Below are positions 16,407 to 25,121 of a stretch of 64,000 nt of DNA, piece after piece. Within the stretch, counting starts at the first letter, position 1, and every line of letters starts with the position of its first letter. A model generated the notes under the pieces. That model did not search any database, was not told the DNA's origin, and saw only the letters and a list, made by a program, of their open reading frames with translations. Source of the DNA: Polynucleobacter sp. AP-Titi-500A-B4 (GTDB lineage: Bacteria; Pseudomonadota; Gammaproteobacteria; Burkholderiales; Burkholderiaceae); contig NZ_CP061311.1 in the NCBI RefSeq assembly GCF_018688095.1, positions 1,520,120 to 1,584,119 of the forward strand, written 5' to 3'. A program made the translations under genes and the position numbers.

Positions 16407-18035
16407 ATGTTTTTTCATCCGAAAATTCTTGACTCCTTTAAGGGCTATAACAGCACCCTATTTACCAAGGACGTCTTAGCAGGTCTTACTGTCGGAGTTG
16501 TCGCACTCCCCTTAGCAATGGCCTTTGCAATTGCCAGTGGATTAAAACCCGAGGCTGGTATTTTCACTGCCATTATTGCCGGGGGCTTGATTTCTCTATT
16601 GGGTGGAAGTCGCGTTCAAATCGGTGGCCCCGCTGGTGCATTTATTGTCATTGTGTACGGCATTGTGGAGCGTTATGGCGTACCTAATTTATTGCTTGCT
16701 ACTGCGATGTCTGGTGTGTTTCTGTTGCTGATGGGAGCGTTCAGACTTGGAACGCTGGTGAGATTTATTCCAATCGCTGTCATCATCGGATTTACCAATG
16801 GTATTGCAGTATTAATTGGCCTGTCACAAATTAAGGATTTCTTTGGCCTAACGATTGAGAAAATGCCTGCTCAATTTTTTCAGGCGGTACAAGCTTTATA
16901 TAACGCAGCAGATACAGTCAATCCTGCGGCACTCAGTTTGGCCTGTGGAAGTTTGGCCATCATTATTGCCTGGAAAATGCTTCGGAAGCATTTGGGTTGG
17001 CTTAGTCACCTGCCAGGTACGGTGATAGCCATGGTTCTAGCCACCATTATCACTGCACTCTTGAACTTACCAGTTGACACGATAGGTAGTCGATTCGGTG
17101 GAATCCCGTCTAGCTTGCCGCATTTTGAATGGATTCCTATTGGCTTAGGTACAGCCCAATTTATGGTGATCCCTGCCCTAACTTTAGCCTTATTGGGTGC
17201 TATTGAATCTTTACTCTGCGCCCGCATTGCGGATGGCTTAACGCATCAACGTCATGATTCAAATCAAGAACTTATGGCGCAAGGCGTTGCCAACCTAGTA
17301 ACGCCATTTTTTGGCGGCATGCCTGCAACAGGTACGATTGCCCGTACTGTCACCAACATCGAAAGTGGCGGTACAACCCCGCTATCAGGCATAGTTCACG
17401 CCATCACTTTATTGTTAGTAGTTTTATTTGCAGCACCCCTAGCAAAAGATATTCCTTTGGCTAGTTTGGCTGCAATCTTGATGTATGTAGCCTGGAATAT
17501 GGGTGAGTGGAAAAAGTTTATCGATTTAAAGCAATTCCGTTTGCCCTACCAACTCACCATCATGAGCGTATTTTTACTCACAGTCATCTTAGATCTCACC
17601 ATCGCGGTACAGGTAGGCCTACTCTTTGCCTTTATCACCTTTATCTACCGCATCTCCAGCCTATCTCGCTGTGAGTTAGCTGATAGTGAGCACTTTCCGC
17701 AACTAGAAAATCAACAAGGCCGGATTGATGCCTACCGAATTTATGGTGCCATCTTTTTTGGCGCGGTAAAGCTGCTAGAAAAGATTGAAGAAAAGTTACC
17801 TTCTCAAGTTTTATTAATTGACTTGAAAAATGTAATTTACGTAGACACCTCTGGAATGGAAACGATTGCAGAATTGGCTCATCTATGCAAAATCCGTAAT
17901 ATCAAACTCATCATTTGCGGTTTAGATCATCAGCCTTATGAGATGGCACAACGCAGTGGATTCTTGCAAAGCCTGCCCCCAGATTGCCTATACCCAGATT
18001 TGCTCTCTGGCATTGCTGCTACAACTGGGCACTAA
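16407..18035 (+). CDS. SulP family inorganic anion transporter with STAS domain
   Basis: A 542-residue SLC26/SulP carrier. The membrane domain begins with DVLAGLTVGVVALPLAMAFAIASGL, shows GLISLLGGSRVQIGGPAGAFIV near 60-82 and FFGGMPATGTIARTVTNI near 299-316, all family signatures. A cytoplasmic STAS domain occupies roughly residues 440-535, with YVDTSGMETI around 480-489. Bacterial SulP proteins move bicarbonate, sulfate or dicarboxylates, usually with sodium or protons; no carbonic anhydrase gene lies near to point to bicarbonate. Its stop overlaps the stop of the convergent SafE-like gene by four bases. Confidence 0.92.
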   Translation: MFFHPKILDSFKGYNSTLFTKDVLAGLTVGVVALPLAMAFAIASGLKPEAGIFTAIIAGGLISLLGGSRVQIGGPAGAFIVIVYGIVERYGVPNLLLATAMSGVFLLLMGAFRLGTLVRFIPIAVIIGFTNGIAVLIGLSQIKDFFGLTIEKMPAQFFQAVQALYNAADTVNPAALSLACGSLAIIIAWKMLRKHLGWLSHLPGTVIAMVLATIITALLNLPVDTIGSRFGGIPSSLPHFEWIPIGLGTAQFMVIPALTLALLGAIESLLCARIADGLTHQRHDSNQELMAQGVANLVTPFFGGMPATGTIARTVTNIESGGTTPLSGIVHAITLLLVVLFAAPLAKDIPLASLAAILMYVAWNMGEWKKFIDLKQFRLPYQLTIMSVFLLTVILDLTIAVQVGLLFAFITFIYRISSLSRCELADSEHFPQLENQQGRIDAYRIYGAIFFGAVKLLEKIEEKLPSQVLLIDLKNVIYVDTSGMETIAELAHLCKIRNIKLIICGLDHQPYEMAQRSGFLQSLPPDCLYPDLLSGIAATTGH

Positions 18036-18751
18036 GAAATACAGAAGCCGCCTTTTAGCAAAGCTTCTGGCAAGACCCAAGCACGATATAAACCAAATCC
18101 GCCTGCGGTAAAAAGCAGCAACACTGCCAAGTAGCGCACCCATTGGTATTGCCCAAACTGTGTCAAGGCAGCCGAGAATTTAGAAATCAACAACAAGTTC
18201 GGCAAGGTACCCAAACCAAATGCCAGCATTAATGCAGCGCCTGTGAAAACATCTCCAGATAAAAAAGCCAAAGGCAATACGCTGTACACCAAACCACAGG
18301 GCACCAAACCCCAAAGCATGCCACTAAACCAACGTGATGGTCCGCTAGCAAAACGGCCTAAATATTTAGCCCAATAACTAGCGATTTGAGTATTCAACCA
18401 TCTACCGCCGATTCGCCCCTCTGATTTACCTAAACCCAATAAACGAAAGCCCATGTAAATCAAGAGCAAAGAAGTCAAAATAAAAAGTGATCTTTGAATG
18501 GGCAGTAAATTCTGTTGCCAAACAACTACTCCTATCCAAGCCGCCAAAGCGCCCAATAAAACATATGTTGTGACACGACCCAAATGCATGACAAGCTGAA
18601 GGTAAAAGAGCTCTGATTTGGCTCTTAATGGGCTCTCTAAGGTGCTGGGACGCTCTATGGCAGCTGCGATGCCACCACACATCAAAGCGCAATGCCAGCC
18701 GCTCACCAGAGCACCTAGGAAGACTGCTAAAAGAAGACTGGTGGTTAGCAT
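18032..18751 (-). CDS. SafE/TauE-like (DsbD-like) membrane protein linked to cbb3 biogenesis
   Basis: A 239-residue protein with about six membrane helices. The first helix holds HCALMCGG (His20, Cys21, Met24, Cys25), a pattern found in the sulfite exporter TauE/SafE relatives that occur beside cco genes and are thought to take part in copper or redox handling. The SGPSRWFSGMLWGLVPCGLVYSVLPLA segment is also typical. It is divergent from fnr, whose product would regulate the adjacent oxidase genes. A copper role is inferred from the motif and neighbourhood only; sulfite export is not implied. Confidence 0.82.
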   Translation of the reverse strand: MLTTSLLLAVFLGALVSGWHCALMCGGIAAAIERPSTLESPLRAKSELFYLQLVMHLGRVTTYVLLGALAAWIGVVVWQQNLLPIQRSLFILTSLLLIYMGFRLLGLGKSEGRIGGRWLNTQIASYWAKYLGRFASGPSRWFSGMLWGLVPCGLVYSVLPLAFLSGDVFTGAALMLAFGLGTLPNLLLISKFSAALTQFGQYQWVRYLAVLLLFTAGGFGLYRAWVLPEALLKGGFCIS

Positions 18752-18789
18752 TTCTTGAGTAAAGAATGAGGGAAAGTGCTGATTTTCAT

Positions 18790-18807
18790 ACTTATAGAAT
18801 AAACTGC
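18790..18807. promoter_or_regulatory. Third, shorter copy of the photolyase-region element
   Basis: On the minus strand CAGTTTATTC-T-ATAAGT differs by one base in 17 from the element in front of the photolyase operon. It lies in the 74-base gap between fnr and the SafE-like gene, 38 bases upstream of the latter. See the elements at 53384 and 56126. Confidence 0.45.
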
Positions 18808-18825
18808 TTGATAATTAGTACCAAG

Positions 18826-19596
18826 ATGAATTACAAGCCAACCGACACTCCTACCAGCAAATGCTCAGTCTGCGTACTAGGGCAATTTTGTCTACCAGTT
18901 GGCCTAAACGCCAGTGATATTACTAGAGTAGACACCCTGGTGAAAGAACGGGTGCACCTACAAAAAGGGGAAAGTCTGTATCGCCATGGCGATCCTCTTA
19001 GCTCTGTCTACAGCGTTCGCTTTGGTACCTTTAAAACAGAATACTGCCTCCAAGATGGTCGCCAGCAAGTAATTGGCTTTCATCTACCGGGGGAAATCCT
19101 TGGCTTAGATGGTATTGGGGAAGGCCACTATCAATCAGATGCGATCGCCCTAGAAGAAAGTGAAGTCTGCATCATTCGCTATGATGCCTTTGAAGATCTC
19201 GCACGTCAGATTCCGGTTCTGCAAAATCAGTTTCATAAGATCATGAGCCGTGAGCTCACACAAGATCAACGCCATCTACTGTCGCTAGGGACCATGCGTG
19301 CTGAAGAAAGATTGGCAGCATTCTTGCTAAGTCTTTCACAACGCTTAGCTGCACGCGGTTATCTCAATCATGAATTTGATCTACGCATGAGTCGCGTTGA
19401 GATTGGCAGCTACCTTGGAATTCAGATTGAAACAGTGAGCCGTATGCTTTCACGCTTTGCAGAATCCGGCCTGATTCAAATTAAGCAGCGCCATATTAAG
19501 TTAATTGATATGGATGGTTTGTATGAGTTAGCAGGCATTCCCAACCCAGATAGATCTGCCTGCCTCAGCACTGATATTCCAATCAAACACGCTTAA
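18826..19596 (+). CDS. fnr: FNR-type oxygen-sensing transcriptional regulator
   Basis: A 256-residue Crp/Fnr regulator. Cysteines 13, 16, 22 and 115 have exactly the spacing (3, 6, 93) of the four 4Fe-4S ligands of E. coli FNR, so it should bind DNA as a dimer only when oxygen is low. The cNMP-like beta-roll covers about 30-150 and the recognition helix has ETVSRML near 204-210, with the E--SR residues that read TTGAT half-sites. The ATG at 18826 was chosen over 18766 because the longer form adds no family sequence. The perfect FNR box before ccoN (24847-24860) is its obvious local target. Confidence 0.94.
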   Translation: MNYKPTDTPTSKCSVCVLGQFCLPVGLNASDITRVDTLVKERVHLQKGESLYRHGDPLSSVYSVRFGTFKTEYCLQDGRQQVIGFHLPGEILGLDGIGEGHYQSDAIALEESEVCIIRYDAFEDLARQIPVLQNQFHKIMSRELTQDQRHLLSLGTMRAEERLAAFLLSLSQRLAARGYLNHEFDLRMSRVEIGSYLGIQIETVSRMLSRFAESGLIQIKQRHIKLIDMDGLYELAGIPNPDRSACLSTDIPIKHA

Positions 19597-19598
19597 AA

Positions 19599-19859
19599 CT
19601 ACAAAAGGCCGCGGTCGATTTCTTTACCTTCTGGCGCCTCGATGCCAGGCAAAATATAGGCCGTCAATGCACTTGAGACTGCACAGAAAGTCCAAATCGC
19701 AAAAAATCCAATGGTGTAAATCCCTTCATCAGAGATTTCTGGATGATGCCCAAAAAATAACAGGTCTTGTGGGTGTATCACAGTAAATAACAAGCCTTCT
19801 GCCATACCGGCTACTAAGAAGGAGGGCCATAAGATCCAGATGAGCAGACGGTATTTCAT
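19599..19859 (-). CDS. Small two-span membrane protein at the 3' end of the cco operon
   Basis: An 86-residue protein with two hydrophobic helices (about 5-27 and 47-70) separated by a polar loop containing HPQDLLFFGHHPEISDEG, and a short acidic-basic tail ending GKEIDRGLL. Its ATG overlaps the stop of the FixH-like gene by four bases, so it is the last gene of the ccoNOQPG transcript. The His-rich loop could bind a metal, but I do not recognise a family and no function can be assigned. It converges on fnr with only two bases between stops. Confidence 0.78.
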   Translation of the reverse strand: MKYRLLIWILWPSFLVAGMAEGLLFTVIHPQDLLFFGHHPEISDEGIYTIGFFAIWTFCAVSSALTAYILPGIEAPEGKEIDRGLL

Positions 19860-20059
19860 TTTTGAGCCTGCGGATCTTTCAACTGCTCTACTTTCAGACC
19901 CTGTTTCACTACGCCATCTCGCAGAGGCTTATCCACATGCATATTTAATGCTAACCAAATAGTAATGATGCAGCCAATCATTGCAACGGCTGGACCACTA
20001 ATGAGTAGCCAAGGCCATAACTGCTTCCACCAAGGTTTGATAGTTTGCTGTTTAGTCAT
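19856..20059 (-). CDS. Short FixH-like protein
   Basis: A 67-residue protein with one membrane helix: MTKQQTIKPWWKQLWPWLLISGP starts it and IITIWLALNMHVDKPLRDG follows, the start resembling the N-terminal part of FixH/CcoH proteins that help assemble cbb3 oxidase. Full FixH is about twice as long, so the periplasmic domain is absent here. The ATG at 20059 was preferred over 20074 because GAGAGGA lies five bases upstream. It sits directly downstream of ccoG, the normal place for fixH, and overlaps the next small gene by four bases. Confidence 0.7.
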   Translation of the reverse strand: MTKQQTIKPWWKQLWPWLLISGPAVAMIGCIITIWLALNMHVDKPLRDGVVKQGLKVEQLKDPQAQK

Positions 20060-20089
20060 CTGCATCCTCTCCATCTTTTACTCGCTGGC

Positions 20090-21547
20090 TTAACGGGGAA
20101 TAATAAAGGTTGATTTCTCATCGCGCTTTCTGGTGATCACTTCATTTCCAGAGAGTTCCTGAGCAATCACATCAAAATGAATCGGGTAGTTCCCTGGCTG
20201 ATTAATGCCAATTTCAGTACTCACTTTAATCGGTATTAATAAGTTACTTGCAGGACCTACTTCAATTTCAGAAACGACTTGCCCCTGTGAGTTCAGAATC
20301 TTTAGCTCTTCTAAACCACTGGCAGTAAGTTCAACCTTCATCTTATGTTCAGAAGCATTCATAACTTGAATGCGATAAATATTCTCAATTCGAACACCCT
20401 CAACCTCGCGAGCCAGAGCACCACGATCCCGCATGACATCGACACGCAATGGATTACGAGTTGCCAAAGATATCAAGAAAGCGGCCGCAAGCACAGTAAT
20501 GAAGGCTGTATAAATCAATACTCGAGGACGTAGGATGTGGCGAATGGCGCTTTGATTGGATTCACGATCCTCAACTGCACGTTCTGTCGTGTAACGAATC
20601 AATCCTTTTGGATAATCCACCTTCTCCATCACCTGATCGCAAGCATCAATACAAGCGCCACACCCAATGCACATATACTGCATGCCATCACGAATATCAA
20701 TGCCCGTAGGGCAGACCTGCACGCAAATACTGCAATCAACGCAATCACCTAATCCCAATGAACTGTGATCGACGGACTTACTGCGGCTACCTCTTGGCTC
20801 ACCTCGCACTTTGTCATAGGTAACTAAGAATGTATCTTTATCCACCATCACGCTTTGAAAGCGCGCATAAGGACACATGTATTTGCAAACCTGCTCACGC
20901 ATAAAACCTGCATTACCCCAAGTAGCAAAGCTATAAAAGCAAAGCCAGAAGGTTTGCCATGGCCCAAGGGATAGATGAATCAGCGCTGAACCTAAAGTTG
21001 TGATTGGCGTGAAATACCCAATAAAAGTAAAGCCCGTCCAGAATGCAATCAATAGCCAAAGGAAGTGTTTGGTGATCTTGAGACGCCACTTACGAATACT
21101 CCATGGCCACTCTTCACCATCTAAACGAATTCGTGCAAAACGATCCCCTTCAACCTTGCGCTCGATCCACATAAAGATCTCGGTATAAACCGTTTGTGGG
21201 CAGGCATATCCACAAAAGAGGCGTCCTGCTACAGCAGTAAAGAGAAATAGCGCTAAGGCTGAAAGAATGAGTAGCAGCGTGAGATAGATCACGTCCTGCG
21301 GCCAGAGCACAAGACCGAAAATGTAAAACTTACGTTGTATTAAATCAAAGAGAACCGCTTGACGACCATTCCAACTAACCCATGGCAAACCATAGAACAG
21401 TAGCTGAGTGGCAAAAACGAGAATTAATCGCCAGCGGGCAAAGAGTCCTGAGACTGAGCGCGGGTGAATCTTTCGCCGGACCTCGTAAAGAGATTCCTCG
21501 ATAACCTCTATCGGAACAGGTTTCCCACCCGGCGTATTGCTTGGCAC
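20090..21547 (-). CDS. ccoG: cbb3 oxidase accessory protein CcoG (FixG, RdxA-like)
   Basis: A 485-residue membrane iron-sulfur protein. Five hydrophobic helices lie in the first 360 residues; between them is a double ferredoxin motif beginning CVDCSICVQVCPTGI near 266 and continuing MCIGCGACIDACDQV, and the C-terminal third forms the periplasmic Ig-like domain seen in CcoG. An earlier CGYACPQTVYTEIFMW motif (near 113-128) is also family-specific. CcoG is reported to reduce copper during CuB assembly of cbb3 oxidase. It follows ccoP by three bases and precedes the FixH-like gene. Confidence 0.95.
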   Translation of the reverse strand: MPSNTPGGKPVPIEVIEESLYEVRRKIHPRSVSGLFARWRLILVFATQLLFYGLPWVSWNGRQAVLFDLIQRKFYIFGLVLWPQDVIYLTLLLILSALALFLFTAVAGRLFCGYACPQTVYTEIFMWIERKVEGDRFARIRLDGEEWPWSIRKWRLKITKHFLWLLIAFWTGFTFIGYFTPITTLGSALIHLSLGPWQTFWLCFYSFATWGNAGFMREQVCKYMCPYARFQSVMVDKDTFLVTYDKVRGEPRGSRSKSVDHSSLGLGDCVDCSICVQVCPTGIDIRDGMQYMCIGCGACIDACDQVMEKVDYPKGLIRYTTERAVEDRESNQSAIRHILRPRVLIYTAFITVLAAAFLISLATRNPLRVDVMRDRGALAREVEGVRIENIYRIQVMNASEHKMKVELTASGLEELKILNSQGQVVSEIEVGPASNLLIPIKVSTEIGINQPGNYPIHFDVIAQELSGNEVITRKRDEKSTFIIPR

Positions 21548-21550
21548 TGC

Positions 21551-22477
21551 TTACTTAGCTGCTGCGGGTTGCTTGTTATTAGACAAGCCCCAAACATAAG
21601 CGGTTAATAACTGAATCTTCTCAGGACTTAACACTTTGTCTTGAGCAGGCATCATTGCCATGCGACCTTTGGTCACCGTCTCGATGACGGTTGCTTCAGA
21701 GCCTCCATACAGCCAAGTTTTATCAGTCAAGTTCGGTGCACCAAGCACGATGTTGCCCTTACCATCGGGACCATGACATGCGGCACAATTTGATTTGAAG
21801 ACTTCTGCACCACGAGCCACTTTAAGATCGTCAGCTGGCAAGCCAGACAAGCTACGAACATAATTCGCAACATCCACAATTTGCTTACTATCTAATTGTG
21901 GGAATGGAGGCATCACACCGCCACGACCATTGACGATAGTTGTTTTGATATTCTCTGGTGAACCGCCATATAGCCAGTCACCATCCGTTAAATTCGGGAA
22001 GCCTTTTGCACCACCAGCATCAGAGCCATGACATTGTGCGCAAGAATTTAAGAATAAACGTTGACCCATTTCACGGGCTTTAGGATCAGCAGCAACCTGC
22101 TCAATATCCATCTTCACGTATTTGGCGTAGACAGGCTTCAACTCATCATTAGCCGTGGTCATGGATTGCATTAATGCACCATCAGTACTGTATCCCAAGA
22201 TACCTGGATATGAACCTAACCCTGGATAAAGAACCAAATAAACCAAAGCAAAAATACAAGAGAGTAAGAACATCCACATCCACCAACGAGGCAGTGGATT
22301 ATTCAACTCGCGCAAGTCATCATCCCAAACATGACCAGTATCAGCAACCGCACCATCGGGTGTATGGATAACCTTAGCCTTGCGTTGAGAAAATAATAAC
22401 CAGACGCACCAAACAATGCCGACCAATGTTACTAAGGCGATGTAGGCACTCCAACCAGCACCAAGAAAGTCACTCAT
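21551..22477 (-). CDS. ccoP: cbb3-type cytochrome c oxidase diheme subunit CcoP
   Basis: A 308-residue membrane-anchored diheme cytochrome c. Two hydrophobic helices lie near 8-30 and 66-86, with the family-typical HVWDDDLRELNNPLPRWW between them, then heme motifs CAQCH (146-150) and CAACH (231-235), each followed later by a Met ligand region (GGVMPPF and RMAMMPAQ). It passes electrons from soluble cytochromes to CcoO and CcoN. Its ATG overlaps the ccoQ stop (ATGA), placing it third after ccoN-ccoO-ccoQ in the operon. Confidence 0.97.
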   Translation of the reverse strand: MSDFLGAGWSAYIALVTLVGIVWCVWLLFSQRKAKVIHTPDGAVADTGHVWDDDLRELNNPLPRWWMWMFLLSCIFALVYLVLYPGLGSYPGILGYSTDGALMQSMTTANDELKPVYAKYVKMDIEQVAADPKAREMGQRLFLNSCAQCHGSDAGGAKGFPNLTDGDWLYGGSPENIKTTIVNGRGGVMPPFPQLDSKQIVDVANYVRSLSGLPADDLKVARGAEVFKSNCAACHGPDGKGNIVLGAPNLTDKTWLYGGSEATVIETVTKGRMAMMPAQDKVLSPEKIQLLTAYVWGLSNNKQPAAAK

Positions 22478-22641
22478 GATTTATCCTTACTGAATTCATC
22501 GGGTAGATCGAACGGGAGTTCGGCGGATTCTTGATTGGCTGGCTGTCTTTTTGCAGACCAAGCCCACCAAACGATTCCTAAAAAAACTACCAAACCAAGC
22601 ACGGTAGAAATTGCTGAGAGGTAGGGTGCGATATTTTGCAT
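22474..22641 (-). CDS. ccoQ: cbb3 oxidase small subunit CcoQ
   Basis: A 55-residue protein found by reading the ccoO-ccoP gap. It has one hydrophobic helix (about residues 5-28, ending IVWWAWSAKR) and an acidic tail with ELPFDLPDEF, as in other CcoQ/FixQ proteins. Its TGA overlaps the ccoP ATG. CcoQ stabilises the association of CcoP with the CcoNO core. The upstream Shine-Dalgarno is weak (GAGAA), which may keep expression coupled to ccoO. Confidence 0.92.
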   Translation of the reverse strand: MQNIAPYLSAISTVLGLVVFLGIVWWAWSAKRQPANQESAELPFDLPDEFSKDKS

Positions 22642-22661
22642 AGTTTCTCAGTCGCTAAGCC

Positions 22662-23312
22662 TTACTTAGCAACCACCTCATCAACAATGATGTATCTACG
22701 ATTAATACCAAGACCTTGAAGATAGGCAACTAATGCATCCATTTCCGTTTTGCCTTCTAACTCTTTTGGTGCATTTGCAATATCCTCATCAGTGTAAGGA
22801 ACACCTAAACGACGCATTGCAACCATATGCGATTGAATAGTGCTTGCATCGGCAGCATTCTTATTCAAATATGGATATGCAGGCATATTGGACTCAGGCA
22901 CTACATCACGGGGATTGTTTAGGTGAATCTGATGCCATGCATCTGAGTAACGACCTCCTACACGAGCCAAATCCGGGCCAGTACGCTTGCTGCCCCAAAG
23001 GAATGGATGGTCATATACAGACTCACCTGCCAAAGAGTAAGGACCATAACGCTCCACTTCGGAACGTAGCGTACGAATCTGTTGTGAATGACAACCCAAG
23101 CAACCTTCACGCTGATAGATATCGCGACCAGCTAAGCGAAGCGCTGAGTAAGGCACTACTCCTGGGCTAGGCTCAGTTGTAGAGTGCTGGAAAAACAAAG
23201 GTACGATCTGCACCAAGCCTGCAATCGAAATTGCAGCAATGGTAGCAATAATCAACCAACCAGCATTGCGCTCAAGTGTTTCGTGGGAGAAAAATCGACG
23301 TTGTTCTGACAT
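22662..23312 (-). CDS. ccoO: cbb3-type cytochrome c oxidase monoheme subunit CcoO
   Basis: A 216-residue subunit with an N-terminal membrane anchor (about 19-41) and the heme motif CLGCH at 71-75 in [17 protein letters not shown]. The [37 protein letters not shown] region and Met142-type ligand context [11 protein letters not shown] are standard CcoO signatures. It receives electrons from CcoP and feeds CcoN. AAGGAAAAG precedes the ATG; ccoN ends ten bases upstream. Confidence 0.97.
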   Translation of the reverse strand: MSEQRRFFSHETLERNAGWLIIATIAAISIAGLVQIVPLFFQHSTTEPSPGVVPYSALRLAGRDIYQREGCLGCHSQQIRTLRSEVERYGPYSLAGESVYDHPFLWGSKRTGPDLARVGGRYSDAWHQIHLNNPRDVVPESNMPAYPYLNKNAADASTIQSHMVAMRRLGVPYTDEDIANAPKELEGKTEMDALVAYLQGLGINRRYIIVDEVVAK

Positions 23313-23322
23313 GTTCTTTTCC

Positions 23323-24765
23323 TTAATGAGCGGCGATCGACGCTTGTGGAATAGGAGCGTCTACGAATTTTTTGTTAATCACTGTTTTATAGACGTTGAA
23401 AGCCATCAACAACATACCGCCTAAATAGCATAGGCCGCCCAATAAACGAATGACATAGAAAGGATAGGTAGCTTTTACTGACTCCACGAAACTGTAAGTC
23501 AACGTACCATCCGGTTCGAATGCTCTCCACATCAAACCTTGCATTACCCCAGCAATCCACATGGCGGCGATATAAATCACTACACCAATAGTTGCAATCC
23601 AGAAATGCAATTCAATTAATTTAGTGCTGTACATATCTCTTTGACCCACTAAACGTGGAATCAGGTAGTACAAAGAACCAATGGTAATCATCGCAACCCA
23701 GCCCAATGCGCCTGAGTGAACGTGCCCAATAGTCCAGTCTGTATAGTGAGACAAGCTGTTCACAGCCTTAATGGACATCATGGAGCCTTCAAAAGTAGAC
23801 ATGCCGTAAAAAGACAATGCCACCACTAAAAACTTCAAGATTGGATCGCGCCGTAATTTATGCCATGCGCCAGATAAAGTCATGATGCCGTTGATCATGC
23901 CGCCCCATGAAGGCGCTAATAAGATCAATGAGAAAACCATGCCCAAGGACTGGGTCCAGTCAGGCAATGAAGTGTGTTGCAAGTGGTGAGGGCCTGCCCA
24001 CATATATGTGAAGTTCAAGGCCCAAAAGTGAACAATCGACAAACGATAAGAGTAGATTGGACGCTCAGCCTGTTTTGGAATGAAGTAATACATCATGCCT
24101 AAGAAGCTAGTGGTCAAGAAGAAGCCCACTGCATTATGTCCATACCACCACTGAATCATCGCATCTTGCGCACCAGAATACGCGGAGTAAGACTTGAAGA
24201 GACTCGCTGGCATTTCAATATTGTTCACGATGTGCAGAACTGCAATCGTCAAAATATAAGCTCCAAAGAACCAATTAGAAACGTAGATGTGTTTTGTTTT
24301 GCGCTTGATCACAGTGCCGAAGAAAACAATTGCATAGGCAACCCAGACAACGGTGATCAATAAATCGATAGGCCACTCTAGCTCTGCATACTCTTTAGAA
24401 GTTGTAATGCCCAATGGCAAAGTGATCGCAGCGGAAACAATCACCGCTTGCCAACCCCAGAAAGTGAATGCCGCTAACTTGTCACAGAACAGTCTTACCT
24501 GGCAGGTTCTTTGGACAATGTAATAAGACGTTGCAAATAAGGCTGAACCGCCAAAGGCAAAAATCACTGCATTGGTATGTAATGGACGTAAACGACCATA
24601 GCTCAGCCAAGGAATATTAAAAGTGATTTCAGGCCAAATTAACTGCGCTGCGAGGATAACCCCGACGAGCATGCCGACGATTCCCCAAAGTACAGTAACG
24701 ATGGCAAATTGGCTGACTACCTTGTAATTGAAGGTATCTTGATTACCCCCCACGGTAAGTCCCAT
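23323..24765 (-). CDS. ccoN: cbb3-type cytochrome c oxidase catalytic subunit CcoN
   Basis: A 480-residue heme-copper oxidase subunit I of C type with twelve membrane helices. Visible landmarks are [20 protein letters not shown] with the low-spin heme His, [28 protein letters not shown] with the CuB His and cross-linked Tyr, the [11 protein letters not shown]uB histidines and the HVHSGALGW heme ligands. The ATG at 24765 follows AAAAAAGGAG at good spacing; a longer frame starts at 24798. It is first in ccoNOQPG and lies 82 bases downstream of a perfect FNR box. Confidence 0.97.
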   Translation of the reverse strand: MGLTVGGNQDTFNYKVVSQFAIVTVLWGIVGMLVGVILAAQLIWPEITFNIPWLSYGRLRPLHTNAVIFAFGGSALFATSYYIVQRTCQVRLFCDKLAAFTFWGWQAVIVSAAITLPLGITTSKEYAELEWPIDLLITVVWVAYAIVFFGTVIKRKTKHIYVSNWFFGAYILTIAVLHIVNNIEMPASLFKSYSAYSGAQDAMIQWWYGHNAVGFFLTTSFLGMMYYFIPKQAERPIYSYRLSIVHFWALNFTYMWAGPHHLQHTSLPDWTQSLGMVFSLILLAPSWGGMINGIMTLSGAWHKLRRDPILKFLVVALSFYGMSTFEGSMMSIKAVNSLSHYTDWTIGHVHSGALGWVAMITIGSLYYLIPRLVGQRDMYSTKLIELHFWIATIGVVIYIAAMWIAGVMQGLMWRAFEPDGTLTYSFVESVKATYPFYVIRLLGGLCYLGGMLLMAFNVYKTVINKKFVDAPIPQASIAAH

Positions 24766-24846
24766 GGTTTCTCCTTTTTTGTGACCAAACAGCGACATAA
24801 TCCAAATAGACTGAATGGATTATCGAATTGGGATCTAAAGGGGGTT

Positions 24847-24860
24847 TTGATCTATATCAA
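24847..24860. promoter_or_regulatory. FNR box upstream of ccoN
   Basis: TTGATCTATATCAA is a perfect match to the FNR consensus TTGAT-N4-ATCAA. Its centre is about 88 bases before the ccoN ATG. With fnr in the same locus, it predicts anaerobic or micro-oxic activation of ccoNOQPG. Confidence 0.9.
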
Positions 24861-24932
24861 AAAGGTAGGGGCAAAATTAAAGCCCGCTAAAAAGATAAAC
24901 CTTAAGACTAGAAAGGGCTATTAAATATATGG

Positions 24933-25112
24933 CTAATTTTGAGAGTGTTCACTAACTTTTTTTGGCGCTGGAGCATCATCATCCATCAAAATGGACTCAC
25001 CTGGACCATTCAAATCATCGAACTGACCACTTTTAACTGACCAGTGCAAAATCCACGCCAATAGGCCTACCAAAAGCAGTGATAGTGGAATCAAAATATA
25101 AAGACTTTCCAT
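24933..25112 (-). CDS. ccoS: cbb3 oxidase maturation protein CcoS
   Basis: A 59-residue protein with one N-terminal helix MESLYILIPLSLLLVGLLAWIL, then WSVKSGQFDDLNGPGESIL and an acidic stretch MDDDAPAP, the standard CcoS layout. CcoS is needed with CcoI for cofactor insertion in the cbb3 oxidase. It begins nine bases after the ccoI stop and lies between ccoI and ccoN on the same strand, ending 167 bases before the ccoN start. It is too short for normal ORF calling but is certain by sequence. Confidence 0.94.
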   Translation of the reverse strand: MESLYILIPLSLLLVGLLAWILHWSVKSGQFDDLNGPGESILMDDDAPAPKKVSEHSQN

Positions 25113-25121
25113 CCCTATAGT

